From Streptococcus didelphis DSM 15616 (GTDB lineage Bacteria; Bacillota; Bacilli; Lactobacillales; Streptococcaceae): a stretch of DNA of 64,000 nt. How positions within the stretch are numbered: the stretch's first letter is position 1; each line of letters begins with the position of its first letter. Below the pieces are notes generated by a model. It worked only from the letters and a program-made list of their open reading frames with translations, was not told the origin of the DNA and made no database searches. The translations under genes were made by a program, and so were the position numbers. Below are positions 1-9,819 of this stretch, piece by piece. The stretch is from assembly GCF_000380005.1 (NCBI RefSeq), contig NZ_KB904197.1, forward strand, positions 1 through 64,000. Reading direction: 5' to 3'.

Positions 1-149
1 CGACCTGTTGAAGAAGTCTCCTCAAGCAAGACGTGTTGAGGAATGGTATCTACAAAGAGGCTGATTAATTTTGCTTCGTGAGTTTCTGGTAACTCGAAAG
101 CAAGATTTAGTTCCAAGCTCATTTGATTTGTGTTATACTGTTGATACAT
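1..149 (-). CDS. Transposase, N-terminal part, IS1182-like family
   Basis: Reading from ATG at 149 gives 49 codons open to the window edge. The protein begins MYQQYNTNQMSLELNLAFEL and continues through a segment with ISLFVDTIPQHVLLEE to TGR. A short Y-N-T-N-Q start followed by an I..FV..IP segment and TGR is the pattern of IS1182-family DDE transposases in streptococci, recognised from memory and not by search. An AAGGGG lies 8 nt before the ATG. The plus-strand reading of the same bases is a shadow. Whether the rest of the gene is intact lies outside the window. Confidence 0.65.
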   Translation of the reverse strand, partial: MYQQYNTNQMSLELNLAFELPETHEAKLISLFVDTIPQHVLLEETSSTG

Positions 150-205
150 CTAAAAACCCCTTCTGTTGTTTTGTCGTTATTACAATTATAGAGGATTTTA
201 GAACA

Positions 206-246
206 AAAGACGAGCAACTCCGTAAGGAAATGCTCGTCTTTTTTGG
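206..246. terminator. Bidirectional hairpin between IS end and prfC
   Basis: AAAGACGAGCA (206-216) pairs with TGCTCGTCTTT (231-241), 11 bp around a 14-nt loop, with T-runs on both strands. It can end prfC transcripts (minus), or shield the transposase gene from read-through if it belongs to the IS. Confidence 0.8.
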
Positions 247-282
247 CTATCAGGACTAGTTTTTGCCCAGCCCCTAGTCTTA

Positions 283-1827
283 TTACATTTTTTCTTCTAA
301 TTGGACATCTGGATATTTATCTGCAAACCAGCGGAGGGCAAAATCATTCTCAAACAAGAATACTGGTTGGTCGAAACGGTCTTTAGCCAAAATATTTCGA
401 CTTGATGACATGCGCTGGTCTAAGTCATCTTCTTTAATCCAACGAACAGTCTTTTTACCCATAGGTGTCATGATAACTTCAGCATTGTACTCGCCTTCCA
501 TCCGGTGCTTAAATACTTCAAACTGAAGTTGCCCTACAGCTCCAAGCATATATTCACCAGTTTGGTAATTTTTATATAGCTGAATAGCTCCTTCTTGAAC
601 CAGTTGTTCCATCCCTTTGTGGAATGATTTTTGCTTCATAACATTTTTAGGAGAGACTTTCATAAATATCTCTGGTGTAAAGGTTGGGAGTGGTTCAAAT
701 TCAAATGTATTTTTACCAACAGTCAGAGTGTCCCCAACCTGGTAGGTACCTGTATCATAAACCCCAATAATGTCCCCAGCTACAGCTTTCTGGACGTTCT
801 CCCGTGATTCTGCCATAAACTGTGTGACGTTTGAAAGCTTTGCAGTTTTTCCAGTTCTAGTTAGTTTTATGGACATCCCTTTTTCAAATTCTCCAGAAAC
901 AATTCTCACAAAAGCAATGCGGTCTCTATGTCTTGGATCCATATTAGCTTGAATCTTGAAAACAAAGCCTGAAAAGTCCTTGGCAAGGGGATCAACCATT
1001 TCATCAGTATTTGTTTTATGCCCATGAGGTTCTGGTGCAAATCTTAAAAAACTATCTAAGAATGTCTGTACCCCAAAGTTGGTCAAAGCTGAGCCAAAAA
1101 AGACTGGAGTCAATTGGCCAGATAAAATAGCCTCTTTCGAAAAATCATTCCCTGCTTCTTGTAAGAGTTCAATATCTTCTAATACTTGCTGATAAAATGG
1201 GTTATTAGCAAATAATTTATCCCCTTCTTCTAATGCTGCAAAACGTTCTTGTCCCTTGTAAAGTTCTAAGCGTTTATTATACAAATCATAAAGGCCTTCA
1301 AATGCTCTTCCCATACCTATTGGCCAATTCATGGGATAAGAAGCAATGCCTAAAACATCTTCCAACTCCTCCAATAATTCAAGGGGCTCACGGCCATCCC
1401 GGTCTAATTTATTGATAAAAGTAAAGACAGGAATATTGCGATGTTTGACAACTTCAAATAATTTTTTGGTCTGTGCTTCTATCCCTTTTGCAGAATCAAT
1501 AACCATCACAGCAGCATCAACAGCCATTAAGGTACGATAAGTGTCCTCTGAAAAATCCTCATGCCCTGGAGTATCTAGGATGTTAACTCTCTTTCCAGCA
1601 TAATCAAATTGCATAACTGAAGAAGTTACGGAGATACCACGCTGTTTCTCAATGTCCATCCAGTCAGACTTTGCAAAAGTACCAGTTTTTTTACCTTTTA
1701 CTGTCCCTGCTTCGCGAATCTCACCCCCAAAATATAATAATTGTTCTGTAATAGTTGTTTTACCAGCATCTGGGTGACTTATGATGGCAAAGGTACGTCT
1801 TTTTTTGATTTCTTCTTGTATTGACAT
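283..1827 (-). CDS. prfC: Peptide chain release factor 3 (RF3)
   Basis: This is a cytosolic translational GTPase of 514 aa, the usual RF3 length. It removes RF1/RF2 from the ribosome after peptide release. The G1 motif HPDAGKTT is at about residues 18-25, G3 DTPGH at 85-89 and G4 NKLD at 139-142. The domain-2 beta barrel and the RF3-specific C-terminal domain follow. It stands alone: the IS end is immediately downstream and a 167-bp gap with another gene's terminator is upstream. The start is the first in-frame ATG with a typical N-terminus. Nothing is missing. Confidence 0.96.
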   Translation of the reverse strand: MSIQEEIKKRRTFAIISHPDAGKTTITEQLLYFGGEIREAGTVKGKKTGTFAKSDWMDIEKQRGISVTSSVMQFDYAGKRVNILDTPGHEDFSEDTYRTLMAVDAAVMVIDSAKGIEAQTKKLFEVVKHRNIPVFTFINKLDRDGREPLELLEELEDVLGIASYPMNWPIGMGRAFEGLYDLYNKRLELYKGQERFAALEEGDKLFANNPFYQQVLEDIELLQEAGNDFSKEAILSGQLTPVFFGSALTNFGVQTFLDSFLRFAPEPHGHKTNTDEMVDPLAKDFSGFVFKIQANMDPRHRDRIAFVRIVSGEFEKGMSIKLTRTGKTAKLSNVTQFMAESRENVQKAVAGDIIGVYDTGTYQVGDTLTVGKNTFEFEPLPTFTPEIFMKVSPKNVMKQKSFHKGMEQLVQEGAIQLYKNYQTGEYMLGAVGQLQFEVFKHRMEGEYNAEVIMTPMGKKTVRWIKEDDLDQRMSSSRNILAKDRFDQPVFLFENDFALRWFADKYPDVQLEEKM

Positions 1828-1925
1828 AATGTTTTCCTTAGTTTAAAGAGTTAGTGTTTTATTAATAAAAAATTTTTAGACTACTTATCATAACTACATT
1901 GGACAAGCTCCCATTTTTTGGTATT

Positions 1926-1958
1926 TAAAAAGAGTTGTTCCACTGACAACTCCTTCTA
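1926..1958 (-). terminator. Terminator of the 1994-2692 membrane gene
   Basis: On the minus strand GAGTTGT and ACAACTC (1952-1946 with 1938-1932) form a 7-bp stem followed by a T-run. Confidence 0.7.
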
Positions 1959-1993
1959 TTATAGCTAATTTTAAAAGCTTTAGCAATGACTTG

Positions 1994-2692
1994 CTATTCA
2001 CTAAGAATAACTGCTTCTTCTCCTTGGTCGGTCAAATATCTAAGATAAACATGTTCAACACATTTAGCAAGAAGTACTAATCCTGAAGTTACAATAATAA
2101 AGTTTAAGACTAGATTATGTGTATGAATAATTGGAATATCCATGAGAAAACCATAATTCCCAGCAGTGACTAGGTTAACAATAATTAAACTAAAATTAAG
2201 TACTGCTAAAGAACCTACCATAAAGTTTAGGGACAAAAGCTCTGCATCATAAAAGCGCAACAAGTAAATTAAAGAATTAACTAAAAGCGCATAATGACCT
2301 AAGTAAAAGGCAACATTACTTGCATGTAATAAGTGATAAGGATAAAAATCCGGAGAAAATAAAGCCAGAATCGGACCTAAAATTCCCAACAACATGAATA
2401 ATTGTTTTATACGACTTTTATTTGGAAATAAAAAGACAGCTAACATTCCTATTCTACAATGATAAAGGGGTAAACTTTCTTGTAGAGGAAAACCTTTTAG
2501 AAAATACCAGCCATACAAAGTAATTAATTGTGAGAGTTGAATAGCTAAAAAAAGGTGACGGTAGGTTGATGACTTATAATATTTTAAAGTTAATACTATT
2601 AAAAGTGGAGCTAGTAAGATAGTGAGAGCATAAAATGCAGGAGATATTTGGGGTATCTCAGTGGGTTTAAGCGCAAAAAAATTCATAAACAA
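1994..2692 (-). CDS. TIGR02206/YwaF-like integral membrane protein
   Basis: The protein has 232 aa with about six to seven hydrophobic segments covering most of its length. A central LPLYHCRIG segment after TM2-3 and a HTHN segment near residue 190 match the TIGR02206 (YwaF-like) family as I remember it. The biochemical function of that family is not established. The gene is monocistronic, with its own downstream terminator and a 96-bp gap to murF. No signal peptide or catalytic motif is evident. I am fairly confident of the family and cannot assign a role. Confidence 0.7.
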   Translation of the reverse strand: MFMNFFALKPTEIPQISPAFYALTILLAPLLIVLTLKYYKSSTYRHLFLAIQLSQLITLYGWYFLKGFPLQESLPLYHCRIGMLAVFLFPNKSRIKQLFMLLGILGPILALFSPDFYPYHLLHASNVAFYLGHYALLVNSLIYLLRFYDAELLSLNFMVGSLAVLNFSLIIVNLVTAGNYGFLMDIPIIHTHNLVLNFIIVTSGLVLLAKCVEHVYLRYLTDQGEEAVILSE

Positions 2693-2788
2693 ACCTTTCT
2701 TTGTTTTTTTAATTATACCTTAAACCTTTTCTTTGAACAAGGACAAGTTTACCCAAGATATGAAGGCTTGCTTTTTCTGACATTCATC

Positions 2789-4153
2789 TTAATCACTTAA
2801 CAAGTTAACAAGTTTATCAAGACGCATAGAATTACTACCTTTAAGAAGAATCTGGTCATTTGCTTTCAAAATGTCTTGAACATATTGATACATTTTTTCA
2901 AATTCATCTACTTCAGCATCCTTTTTAAAAAAGGAGACAGTGCCAGGAGGATAAATAGCACTTGCTAGTCGAGCTAATTCTTCTATATCTTTACCATAAA
3001 AAATAAGTTGGTCAATTTTATCTGGTTTCAAAGTTTCTATTAAGCTTGAATGTAAACTAACTGATTCTTCCCCTAATTCTTTCATATCAGATAAAAGAGC
3101 TATCTTTTTACCATTTGTATTTGCAGGAATTGCTGAAAAGCTTTCAAGGATTAGGCGCATTGCTGTGGGATTAGCATTATAGACATCAGAAAGAATATCT
3201 GCACCATTCTTAGCAACCTTCCATTCTGTACGGTTTTTAGTTAATTGAAGATTCTCTAAACCGTCTAGAATATCTTCATCACTGACTGCTAGTAATTTCC
3301 CAACATAGGCTGCTACCATGGCATTACTTGCATTATATTTCCCTGTTAAAGGTAAGTTTACAGCTTTTGGCAAAATATTTGTTGTAAAACTAAGAGAATG
3401 CTTAGCTTCTCTAACATCTTTGACATAAATTTCCTGGCCTTGTCCAAAACGAATAACCATTTGATTTTCTGGAAGGTAAGGATCAATAATTGAGTCTCCC
3501 GGAGCAATCAAGATGCCATGTGAATCCATCCCATCTGTAATCTGCATCTTGCCCTCAGCAATTTTTTCTCTTGAGCCAAAAAATTCTAGATGGGCTTCTC
3601 CAACCAAAGTCACGACAGCTATATGAGGTTTAGCAATAGTAGAGAGAAGATGGATATCTCCCATATGATCTTGTCCCATCTCTAAGACTATTTTTTCAGT
3701 ATCATTAGGCATATGTAAAACAGTATAGGGTAAACCAATTTCATTGTTATAATTACCCTGAGTTTTATAAGTCTTATAGGTTGTTGATAAGACAGCAGCT
3801 ATCATATCTTTTGTACTTGTCTTACCATTTGAACCTGTGACTGCAATAACATCTAGTCGCATTTTTTCGATATAATAGCTCGCTAATTTTTGGAAAGCTT
3901 CTAAACAGTTGGGAACTAAAATATAAGGCTTATCTTCAACTTTTTTTTCCGAGAAAGTGGCGACAGCTCCTTTTTCAAAGGCTAATTTAATAAAATCGTG
4001 GCCATCTCTTTCTCCTTTAAGAGGTAAAAAAATATCCCCCGCACTAATCTTGCGACTATCAAATTCAATCTGATTCAGGGGAAGGTCATCAAACTCAGCT
4101 ATAGAATTCTGAGCATCCACAACTTTTGCAACTTCGTACAATGTCAGTTTCAT
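2789..4153 (-). CDS. murF: UDP-MurNAc-tripeptide--D-Ala-D-Ala ligase
   Basis: MurF adds D-Ala-D-Ala to the UDP-MurNAc tripeptide (L-Lys type expected in streptococci), the last cytosolic step of precursor synthesis. The 454 aa show the Mur ligase order. An N-terminal UDP-binding domain is followed by the ATP loop TGSNGKTS at 106-113, a central domain with the EMGQDHMGD segment, and a C-terminal domain with the NPTAMR segment. The gene lies near ddl, whose product it uses, but the plus-strand folT gene is inserted between them. Its promoter is the extended -10 at 4206-4214. Confidence 0.95.
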   Translation of the reverse strand: MKLTLYEVAKVVDAQNSIAEFDDLPLNQIEFDSRKISAGDIFLPLKGERDGHDFIKLAFEKGAVATFSEKKVEDKPYILVPNCLEAFQKLASYYIEKMRLDVIAVTGSNGKTSTKDMIAAVLSTTYKTYKTQGNYNNEIGLPYTVLHMPNDTEKIVLEMGQDHMGDIHLLSTIAKPHIAVVTLVGEAHLEFFGSREKIAEGKMQITDGMDSHGILIAPGDSIIDPYLPENQMVIRFGQGQEIYVKDVREAKHSLSFTTNILPKAVNLPLTGKYNASNAMVAAYVGKLLAVSDEDILDGLENLQLTKNRTEWKVAKNGADILSDVYNANPTAMRLILESFSAIPANTNGKKIALLSDMKELGEESVSLHSSLIETLKPDKIDQLIFYGKDIEELARLASAIYPPGTVSFFKKDAEVDEFEKMYQYVQDILKANDQILLKGSNSMRLDKLVNLLSD

Positions 4154-4205
4154 ATTTTTTCCTTCTGTTATAATGTATTACACTAAATTTATCTCATTAT
4201 TAGAC

Positions 4206-4214
4206 ATTATACCA
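4206..4214 (-). promoter_or_regulatory. Extended -10 of murF promoter
   Basis: On the minus strand TGGTATAAT (4214-4206) is a consensus extended -10. No good -35 is present at 17 bp. It lies about 55 bp before the murF ATG and is nearly back to back with the folT promoter. Confidence 0.6.
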
Positions 4215-4236
4215 TATTTCCTTTAATCCTTTTACA

Positions 4237-4265
4237 TTTTCAAGCTTTCTCTTTTATGTTATAAT
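4237..4265 (+). promoter_or_regulatory. folT promoter
   Basis: TTTTCA (4237-4242) and TATAAT (4260-4265) are separated by 17 bp, with TG one base before the -10 (4257-4258). It lies just upstream of the riboswitch. Confidence 0.75.
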
Positions 4266-4295
4266 GCTCTCAGAAAGATATTCTTGATAACTTTC

Positions 4296-4422
4296 TAACA
4301 GAGTAAATGTTTTGCGTCAAGTGTATGTGAATGGGATGTCGTCATATAACGAAGCTTTTAGCGCGGTAAAACATTGCATCCGCTGTTATTTACATAACAG
4401 CTCCACAACTGTATAAAGGAGC
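4296..4422 (+). ncRNA. Tetrahydrofolate (THF) riboswitch with translational expression platform
   Basis: The stretch from 4296 to 4388 follows the streptococcal THF riboswitch almost base for base from memory: TGCGTCAAGTGTATGTGAAT, GGGATGTCGTC and CATTGCATCCG segments in that order. P1 is TAACAG (4296-4301) with CTGTTA (4383-4388). GCTGTTAT (4382-4389) can instead pair with ATAACAGC (4394-4401). GCTCC (4400-4404) can pair with the SD GGAGC (4418-4422). Ligand-stabilised P1 would free GCTCC to mask the SD and turn folT off. The aptamer identity is strong; the switching model is inferred from the pairings. Confidence 0.93.
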
Positions 4423-4426
4423 AAAC

Positions 4427-4984
4427 ATGTCACACATTTTTAAAAAACCAAAATTAACGGTGCAAAGATTAGTTACTTTGGCTATGTTGATTGCTTTAGC
4501 CATTATTGTAAGCAAGTTTTCACTTCCACTTATTCCTCAACAGCTCGTTATTAGTCTTGCCTTTATTGTAAATACTATTATTGGAATGATTGCTGGACCA
4601 TTTTGGGGATTTATTTCTCTTGCCTTAATTGATGTCGTTGATAATCTTGTAGGAGGATCAGGAAATTTCATTATCTGGTGGACTCTTATGGAGGCTATTC
4701 AAGGATTTTTCTATGGCTTCTTTTTCTATGGGAAATCCTTATCAACCTCAAATAAGAAAGATTGGTTATATGTCAGTCTGGCAACTCTTATTATCATGCT
4801 TATTGGAACCTTTACCATCACACCTTTATTAATTCAACTGTATTTTGGTGTTCCTTTCTGGGCTCAGTATGCAGCTGGAAGATGGTTAAAGATTTTTGAA
4901 ATCCCAATCCGTGTTATTCTCACCATGGTTTTAATACCTGCCTTACAAAAAATTCCCGAAATCAAACGGTTATCACGTTTATAA
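4427..4984 (+). CDS. folT: Folate-specific ECF transporter substrate-binding subunit
   Basis: FolT is the membrane S component that binds folates and docks with the shared energy-coupling module EcfA-EcfA'-EcfT encoded elsewhere. The 185 aa carry about six TM segments and the RLV.LAMLIAL start near residues 14-25 typical of small S components. The assignment to folate rests on the THF riboswitch in its leader. It is the only plus-strand gene between murF and ddl and ends at a bidirectional terminator. The start is fixed by GGAG 5 nt before the ATG, the same SD the riboswitch can occlude. Confidence 0.92.
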   Translation: MSHIFKKPKLTVQRLVTLAMLIALAIIVSKFSLPLIPQQLVISLAFIVNTIIGMIAGPFWGFISLALIDVVDNLVGGSGNFIIWWTLMEAIQGFFYGFFFYGKSLSTSNKKDWLYVSLATLIIMLIGTFTITPLLIQLYFGVPFWAQYAAGRWLKIFEIPIRVILTMVLIPALQKIPEIKRLSRL

Positions 4985-4985
4985 A

Positions 4986-5020
4986 ACAAAAACAAGGTCA
5001 CATCCAACCTTGTTTTTTTA
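4986..5020. terminator. Bidirectional terminator folT/ddl
   Basis: AACAAGGT (4991-4998) pairs with ACCTTGTT (5007-5014), with T-runs on both strands. It serves convergent folT and ddl. Confidence 0.9.
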
Positions 5021-5024
5021 TTTC

Positions 5025-6071
5025 TTAAATTAAATGTTTCTCACGTTTATCAAACTTTTCTTGTGCTAAATGGACCAGTCTTTCTATTAGTTCTGGATAA
5101 GTCAAGCCCATATTTTCCCATAATAACGGGTACATTGACCATTGTGTAAAACCTGGCATAGTATTTAGTTCATTCAAGAAAATCTGTCCATCTTCACTTA
5201 AAAAGAAATCACAGCGAGATAAGCCACAGGCACCTAATGCTTGATAGGCTTTTTTGGCATACTCTCTCATCTTAAGACAAACTTCATCAGAAATAGCTGC
5301 TGGTATGACCATGCTAATCTGGTTATCAAGGTACTTAGCTTGATAATCATAAAAGGCTACTTCTTTAACAACTTCACCAGGTAGAGTTGATTGAACATCC
5401 CTATTTCCTAGTAAGCCTACTTCTATCTCACGCGCCACAACCCCTTGCTCAATTAAAATACGGCTATCATATTGTAAAGCAAGTTCAATGGCCTGTCTCA
5501 ATTCTTCTTCATTTTCTGCTTTTGAAATCCCTACAGAAGATCCCATATTAGCAGGCTTGATAAAGAGGGGGAAGGATAACTTGGTAACTGTCTCATAGAT
5601 GCAATCTTCTAGTGAATCTCCTTCAATAAAAACTGTGTAAGCGACTTGAGGAAGACCAATGGTTTTTAAGATACGCTTAGTGGTAATTTTATCCATAGCG
5701 ACACTTGATGATAAAACATTGGTTCCAACATAAGGCATTCTAAGTACCTCCAAGAATCCCTGAATAGAGCCATCTTCTCCCATTGGACCATGTAAAAGAG
5801 GAAAAACAACAGCTTTTTCTTCAAAGATATCGCTGGCTTTTATTAAAGCATCTTCTTTAATCGAATCATTGGTCATTAAATGTTCACTAGGAGCTGGCTG
5901 CTTAGAAAATACTTGGGTTTTATAAAAATTACCCTGCTTGGAAATAAAGTAAGTCTTGACTAGAAACTTGCTGTAATCAACTGCTTTGATAATGCTCTCA
6001 GCTGAAAGGACAGATACTTCACGTTCAGCTGAACGTCCACCATATAATACGATTAGGGTTTGTTTAGACAT
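5025..6071 (-). CDS. ddl: D-alanine--D-alanine ligase
   Basis: Ddl is an ATP-grasp enzyme that joins two D-Ala to give the dipeptide used by MurF, in the cytosol. The 348 aa length is normal. Visible signatures are [12 protein letters not shown] at the N-terminus, HGPMGEDG near residue 95, [10 protein letters not shown] in the ATP-binding region and [11 protein letters not shown] from about residue 299 at the metal and substrate site. It follows recR by 88 bp and is probably co-transcribed with pbp2b-recR, as in other streptococci. The family can give D-Ala-D-Lac ligases; nothing here suggests that. Confidence 0.96.
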   Translation of the reverse strand: MSKQTLIVLYGGRSAEREVSVLSAESIIKAVDYSKFLVKTYFISKQGNFYKTQVFSKQPAPSEHLMTNDSIKEDALIKASDIFEEKAVVFPLLHGPMGEDGSIQGFLEVLRMPYVGTNVLSSSVAMDKITTKRILKTIGLPQVAYTVFIEGDSLEDCIYETVTKLSFPLFIKPANMGSSVGISKAENEEELRQAIELALQYDSRILIEQGVVAREIEVGLLGNRDVQSTLPGEVVKEVAFYDYQAKYLDNQISMVIPAAISDEVCLKMREYAKKAYQALGACGLSRCDFFLSEDGQIFLNELNTMPGFTQWSMYPLLWENMGLTYPELIERLVHLAQEKFDKREKHLI

Positions 6072-6159
6072 GTCTTTTTTCCTATCTCAATTGAATTTCT
6101 ATTCATTATAACAAAAATAAGAAGCCATTTCAAAAGCTTGATTAGAGCTTATAAGAGAC

Positions 6160-6756
6160 TTATAATTCTGTTCTATTTTCAATTGCTCGCAAGAGGGTAA
6201 CCTCATCAGCATACTCAATATCTGAGCCGACTGCTAGCCCTCTAGCTAAACGTGTAACCTTGATGCCAGCAGGTTTTAAGAGCCTTGAAATATACATTGA
6301 AGTGGCTTCTCCATCAGCAGTTGCATTGGTAGCAACAATAACTTCTTCCACCTCACTGTCCATTAACCTAGTAATCAATGGCTTCAAGTTAATATCATCT
6401 GGACCGACACCATTCATCGGAGAAATTAACCCATGTAAAACATGATAATAACCATGATATTCCTGAATTTTTTCCATAGCAGATACATCTTTTGCTTCTT
6501 CTACAACTAGGATAAGCCTTTTATCTCTAGTGTCATCTGTACATATAGAACAGGGATTCTCATCAGTTAAATTGCCACAAATAGAACAATAGGTTAACTC
6601 TCTTTTGGCTGATAATAGATTTTTAGCAAAGTCATTAACATCTTCATCATTCATACCAATTGTATAAAAAGCAAGCCGAGTTGCTGTTTTTATACCAATT
6701 CCTGGTAATTTAGAATAAGATTCAATTAATTTTGCAATAGGTGTTGGATAAAACAC
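6160..6756 (-). CDS. recR: Recombination mediator protein RecR
   Basis: RecR works with RecO to load RecA on gapped DNA. The 198 aa contain the N-terminal helix-hairpin-helix ([13 protein letters not shown], about 17-29), a C4 zinc finger with Cys57, 60, 69 and 72, and a Toprim domain starting LVVEEAKD. Only 14 bp separate it from the pbp2b stop, so it is translated from the same transcript. The length and all four cysteines are intact. Confidence 0.96.
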   Translation of the reverse strand: MFYPTPIAKLIESYSKLPGIGIKTATRLAFYTIGMNDEDVNDFAKNLLSAKRELTYCSICGNLTDENPCSICTDDTRDKRLILVVEEAKDVSAMEKIQEYHGYYHVLHGLISPMNGVGPDDINLKPLITRLMDSEVEEVIVATNATADGEATSMYISRLLKPAGIKVTRLARGLAVGSDIEYADEVTLLRAIENRTEL

Positions 6757-6770
6757 TTGCTTCTCCTTTT

Positions 6771-8840
6771 TTAATTAGCATTTTTTGCCATATAAACATT
6801 GATAATATCTCTTGCCATAAATTGATGGGCCTTTGTCAGAGGATCACTTGCATGTGGATACATAATAGCGACTGCAATTTGCGGATCATTATTTGGACCA
6901 TAGGCAACAAGATTTAAATTATAAGTATTAATGGTTTTGCCATCTTTATCTTTAGTATAGGTCTCTGCTGTTCCTGTCTTAGCACTAATAGGTATGGCTG
7001 AGCCTGCAAGCCCCTTACCTGTCGCATAGGGACTGGAACTATTGACAACCTGGTAAAAACCATCTTGCAGAATGGATAATTCTTCAGCTGATAAACTTAC
7101 TTTACTCATAACCTTTGGCTCTATCCTTTTTTGCAGATGGCCTATTCCTTCATTTGCATCACCTGCATATACAGCTTCGAGTAAACGAGGAGCTATACGG
7201 TTTCCTCCATTTGCTATTGTTGAAACATATTGAGCCAACTGCATTGTTGTATAATTATCAAACTGTCCAAAAGATTGTGTGATAACATTGGAAGCTGTAT
7301 ATTTTTCTGCTAAATAACCACTAGATTCCCCTGGAAGGTCAATTCCTGTTTTTATTCCTAAACCAAATTCTGCATAGCTTGTTCTCAACTTATCCATGGC
7401 TTCTTTTGTACCATCTGTCATGAGTGACATTCCTACATGGTAGTCTTGTCCCATTAACTTAAGAGCTACTTGAACCATGTAAGTATTAGATGAATATTCC
7501 AAGGCCTGTATGGCTGTGATATTTTGCTGGCCTGAGGTAAACCAAGAATTAATTGGCTTAGAATTACCAAATTGAATAGGCTGGTCAGTTAAGATTTGAT
7601 TACCACTAATAACACCATTTTTCCAACCAGCAGCTAAGGTTGCTCCTTTAATAACTGACCCTGGGGTAAAGACGTCTGTAATGGTACCTAGGGCATCTGC
7701 TTGAATTTGCCCAGTATCAGTATCGTGTGAAAGACCAGACATAGCAAGAATAGCTCCCGTTTTAGGATTAATTGCAACAGCATAGAGACCTTCTGACTGG
7801 CTAGCAATTCCTTTAGAAAGTTCTGACTGGTAGTATTCATTAATAATTTTATTAACATCTTCTTGAAAATCTGAAGAGATTGTTAATTTGAGATTATTTC
7901 CTTTTTGGCCCTTATTGATGATTTTATCTGAAATAATTTTTCCTGTTTTGTCCGTTTTAACTTCTCTGAGTTCGTGTTTGCCCTGAAGATCTTTTTCATA
8001 TTCTTTTTCTAAATAAGAGGTTCCAACACGATCATCTAAAGAATAGCCTTTTTTAATATATTTTTCTGCGTCTTCTTGTGGTAAACCTGCTTCTCGACTC
8101 GAAACCTTGCCAATAATTGATGACAAGCTTGCTGCTTCTAGCTTACGATTCCAGTCGGAACTTACTGATATTCCTGGTAATTTGGATTTATTGGCCACTA
8201 AGTAAGCAATTTCTTTATCAGTTAAATCTTCTGTTTTTAGGCTAACAGTATTAAAAGCAGCTGTACCATTCATCTGGTTAAAAATAGAGATTATCTTTTT
8301 TTCCTCATCAGAATACTTAAGCTTACTTTTTTTGATAGAATTGAGAGCATTATTGTATATTTTTGACTCTGCTAATCTATTTCCATAACTGTCAAACTTT
8401 TTCTCTTTAGGGAGGTCTTTGACCGTATCTGCATAAGTTTTCTGATCTGCTAAATAATAATCCTTAATAGCACGTTGAGATACCTTACTTTCAGGTAATC
8501 TAATATAATCTGATAATTTTTTGGCTATAGCTTTTATATCTTCTGCGCTAGCTTTTGGGCTTCTCATATAAGTAGTTACATCTTTAGCATCATTTGAAAC
8601 TAAGAGTTTACCTTTAGCATCAAAAATTAAACCTCGAGGACTTGAATTTTTAACACGATAAACAGTTGAGGACTTAAGTTTAGCGTCATAAAAAGCCTTA
8701 TCTTGAATTTGCATCTGTGCTAAACGTAAAATTAAAAGACTAAATAAAAGCACAATAATTAAAAAAAGGAGATTAATACGAAGAGGAATATTGACTTTTT
8801 TAGCTATTATTTGTGACAAATGTTTCTCTTTTTTTTTCAT
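6771..8840 (-). CDS. pbp2B: Class B penicillin-binding protein 2B
   Basis: PBP2B is a membrane-anchored transpeptidase for septal and peripheral peptidoglycan. The 689 aa have one N-terminal TM (about 18-40), a dimerisation domain, then the penicillin-binding domain. That domain carries SxxK at Ser394-Lys397, SxN at Ser450-Asn452 and KTG at 621-623. The position upstream of recR-ddl matches pneumococcal pbp2b/penA. The motifs are standard; whether substitutions give beta-lactam tolerance cannot be judged without a reference. A 109-bp gap with the neighbour's terminator lies upstream. Confidence 0.93.
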   Translation of the reverse strand: MKKKEKHLSQIIAKKVNIPLRINLLFLIIVLLFSLLILRLAQMQIQDKAFYDAKLKSSTVYRVKNSSPRGLIFDAKGKLLVSNDAKDVTTYMRSPKASAEDIKAIAKKLSDYIRLPESKVSQRAIKDYYLADQKTYADTVKDLPKEKKFDSYGNRLAESKIYNNALNSIKKSKLKYSDEEKKIISIFNQMNGTAAFNTVSLKTEDLTDKEIAYLVANKSKLPGISVSSDWNRKLEAASLSSIIGKVSSREAGLPQEDAEKYIKKGYSLDDRVGTSYLEKEYEKDLQGKHELREVKTDKTGKIISDKIINKGQKGNNLKLTISSDFQEDVNKIINEYYQSELSKGIASQSEGLYAVAINPKTGAILAMSGLSHDTDTGQIQADALGTITDVFTPGSVIKGATLAAGWKNGVISGNQILTDQPIQFGNSKPINSWFTSGQQNITAIQALEYSSNTYMVQVALKLMGQDYHVGMSLMTDGTKEAMDKLRTSYAEFGLGIKTGIDLPGESSGYLAEKYTASNVITQSFGQFDNYTTMQLAQYVSTIANGGNRIAPRLLEAVYAGDANEGIGHLQKRIEPKVMSKVSLSAEELSILQDGFYQVVNSSSPYATGKGLAGSAIPISAKTGTAETYTKDKDGKTINTYNLNLVAYGPNNDPQIAVAIMYPHASDPLTKAHQFMARDIINVYMAKNAN

Positions 8841-8887
8841 CCTAATCCTCCCTTTTTGACTTCGTTTCCTATTTTATCATAAAAAAT

Positions 8888-8926
8888 AAAAAGAAGACCG
8901 AGAATAAAAGTCTCAGTCCTATCTTT
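8888..8926 (-). terminator. Terminator of the formate/nitrite channel gene
   Basis: GACCGAGA (8896-8903) faces TCTCAGTC (8911-8918) with one mismatch, followed by a T-run on the minus strand. Confidence 0.7.
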
Positions 8927-8949
8927 TTTCTCTTGTTTTAATAGCTTAG

Positions 8950-9720
8950 TTAAGAAGCCTTAGGATGGAAATAAGCCTTGTAATAAAAGAGGCTAACAAA
9001 AACGGCTCCACCTATGACATTACCTACATAGACTAAAGCAAAGTTACTTATAAAATCTAACCAATTTGCTCCATTTTCAAAAATTGCTGCTGGAATTATA
9101 AAAGCATTTGCAACACTATGCTGAAAGCCTAATGCAACAAAAGTCATAACAGGAAACCAAATTCCAAGTAGTTTTCCACTAGCATCACTAGCACCATAAT
9201 TCAACCATAAGGCCAGACCAACAAACCAATTACATCCAATACCAGATACAATAGCTTGAAGGGGGCTTGCTGCTATTTTAGCATGAGCCACCTCAATAAC
9301 TTCTTCTTTAAAAATACCAGATGACGTTAGTCCTAAAAAATGTCCAAAAACAAAAGCAACAAAAATAGCACCTAAGATATTAAAGATAGTGACTACAAGC
9401 CAATTTTTAAGAAGGTCAGTTAGATGAACTTTTTTAGCAAAAAAAGCTGCTGATACTGCCATCATATTACCTGTAATAAGTTCACCACCTGCCATTAATA
9501 TAATAATCAATCCAATAGGGAAGGCGCAAGCCCCTAAAATACTTGCAAAACTCCCAAAAACTTCCATTGCACTAGCGGCTATACGTACATATAATAAATA
9601 GCCTAGACTAATCATAGCTCCGCCTATGAAGCCTAAAATAGCCTTAGCAAGGAATGATTTTTCAATCTTATGGTGTCCAATAGCAATAGTTGCTTCTAAA
9701 ATTTGTTCTGGGCTTTTCAT
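8950..9720 (-). CDS. Formate/nitrite transporter family channel
   Basis: This is a pentameric membrane channel of the FNT family (FocA/NirC). The 256 aa show six hydrophobic segments. The GGAMISLGYLLYV segment near residue 33, the LITGNMM segment near 82 and NWFVGLALWL near residue 165 are the usual FNT marks. In a fermentative streptococcus formate export is the likely role, but nitrite or hydrosulfide cannot be excluded from sequence. It is monocistronic with an AGGAG SD and an extended -10 TGATATACT (9768-9760). Confidence 0.88.
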   Translation of the reverse strand: MKSPEQILEATIAIGHHKIEKSFLAKAILGFIGGAMISLGYLLYVRIAASAMEVFGSFASILGACAFPIGLIIILMAGGELITGNMMAVSAAFFAKKVHLTDLLKNWLVVTIFNILGAIFVAFVFGHFLGLTSSGIFKEEVIEVAHAKIAASPLQAIVSGIGCNWFVGLALWLNYGASDASGKLLGIWFPVMTFVALGFQHSVANAFIIPAAIFENGANWLDFISNFALVYVGNVIGGAVFVSLFYYKAYFHPKAS

Positions 9721-9759
9721 AATTACTCCTATTAATAGTAAAACTGCAAATACCCTATT

Positions 9760-9768
9760 AGTATATCA
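9760..9768 (-). promoter_or_regulatory. Extended -10 of the FNT gene
   Basis: TGATATACT on the minus strand lies about 40 bp upstream of the start codon. The terminator of niaX ends directly beside it. Confidence 0.55.
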
Positions 9769-9775
9769 ATTTTCT

Positions 9776-9810
9776 ATAAAAAAGCAAGCTCCTCATCCCA
9801 GGTGCCTGCT
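9776..9810 (-). terminator. niaX terminator
   Basis: On the minus strand AGCAGGC (9809-9803) pairs with GCTTGCT (9788-9782), with one mismatch, followed by six T. Confidence 0.7.
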
Positions 9811-9819
9811 AGTAGAATA

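Larger units (their letters stand above)
1..274 (-). mobile_element. End of an IS1182-like insertion sequence (partial)
   Basis: The minus strand carries the 5' end of a transposase gene (149 down to the edge). It is preceded by an SD-like AAGGGG, a TATAAT-like hexamer and a strong hairpin. The outer boundary is a guess: GGGGCTGGGC (minus, 274-265) sits where a terminal repeat would be expected, about 8 bp from the prfC stop codon. The other end lies outside the window, so terminal repeats and target duplication cannot be checked. Upstream hairpins are common in IS elements to block read-through. Confidence 0.55.

Noticed and set aside
2..64. Plus-strand open frame ending WYLQRG and TGA at the left edge, looking like a C-terminus
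   Set aside because: The opposite strand reads as a transposase N-terminus with start codon, SD and promoter-like hexamer, which explains these bases better.
111..246. Possible plus-strand small RNA from an extended -10 TGTTATACT (131-139) to the hairpin at 206-246
   Set aside because: The promoter lies inside the transposase coding frame and has a poor -35; no independent support.
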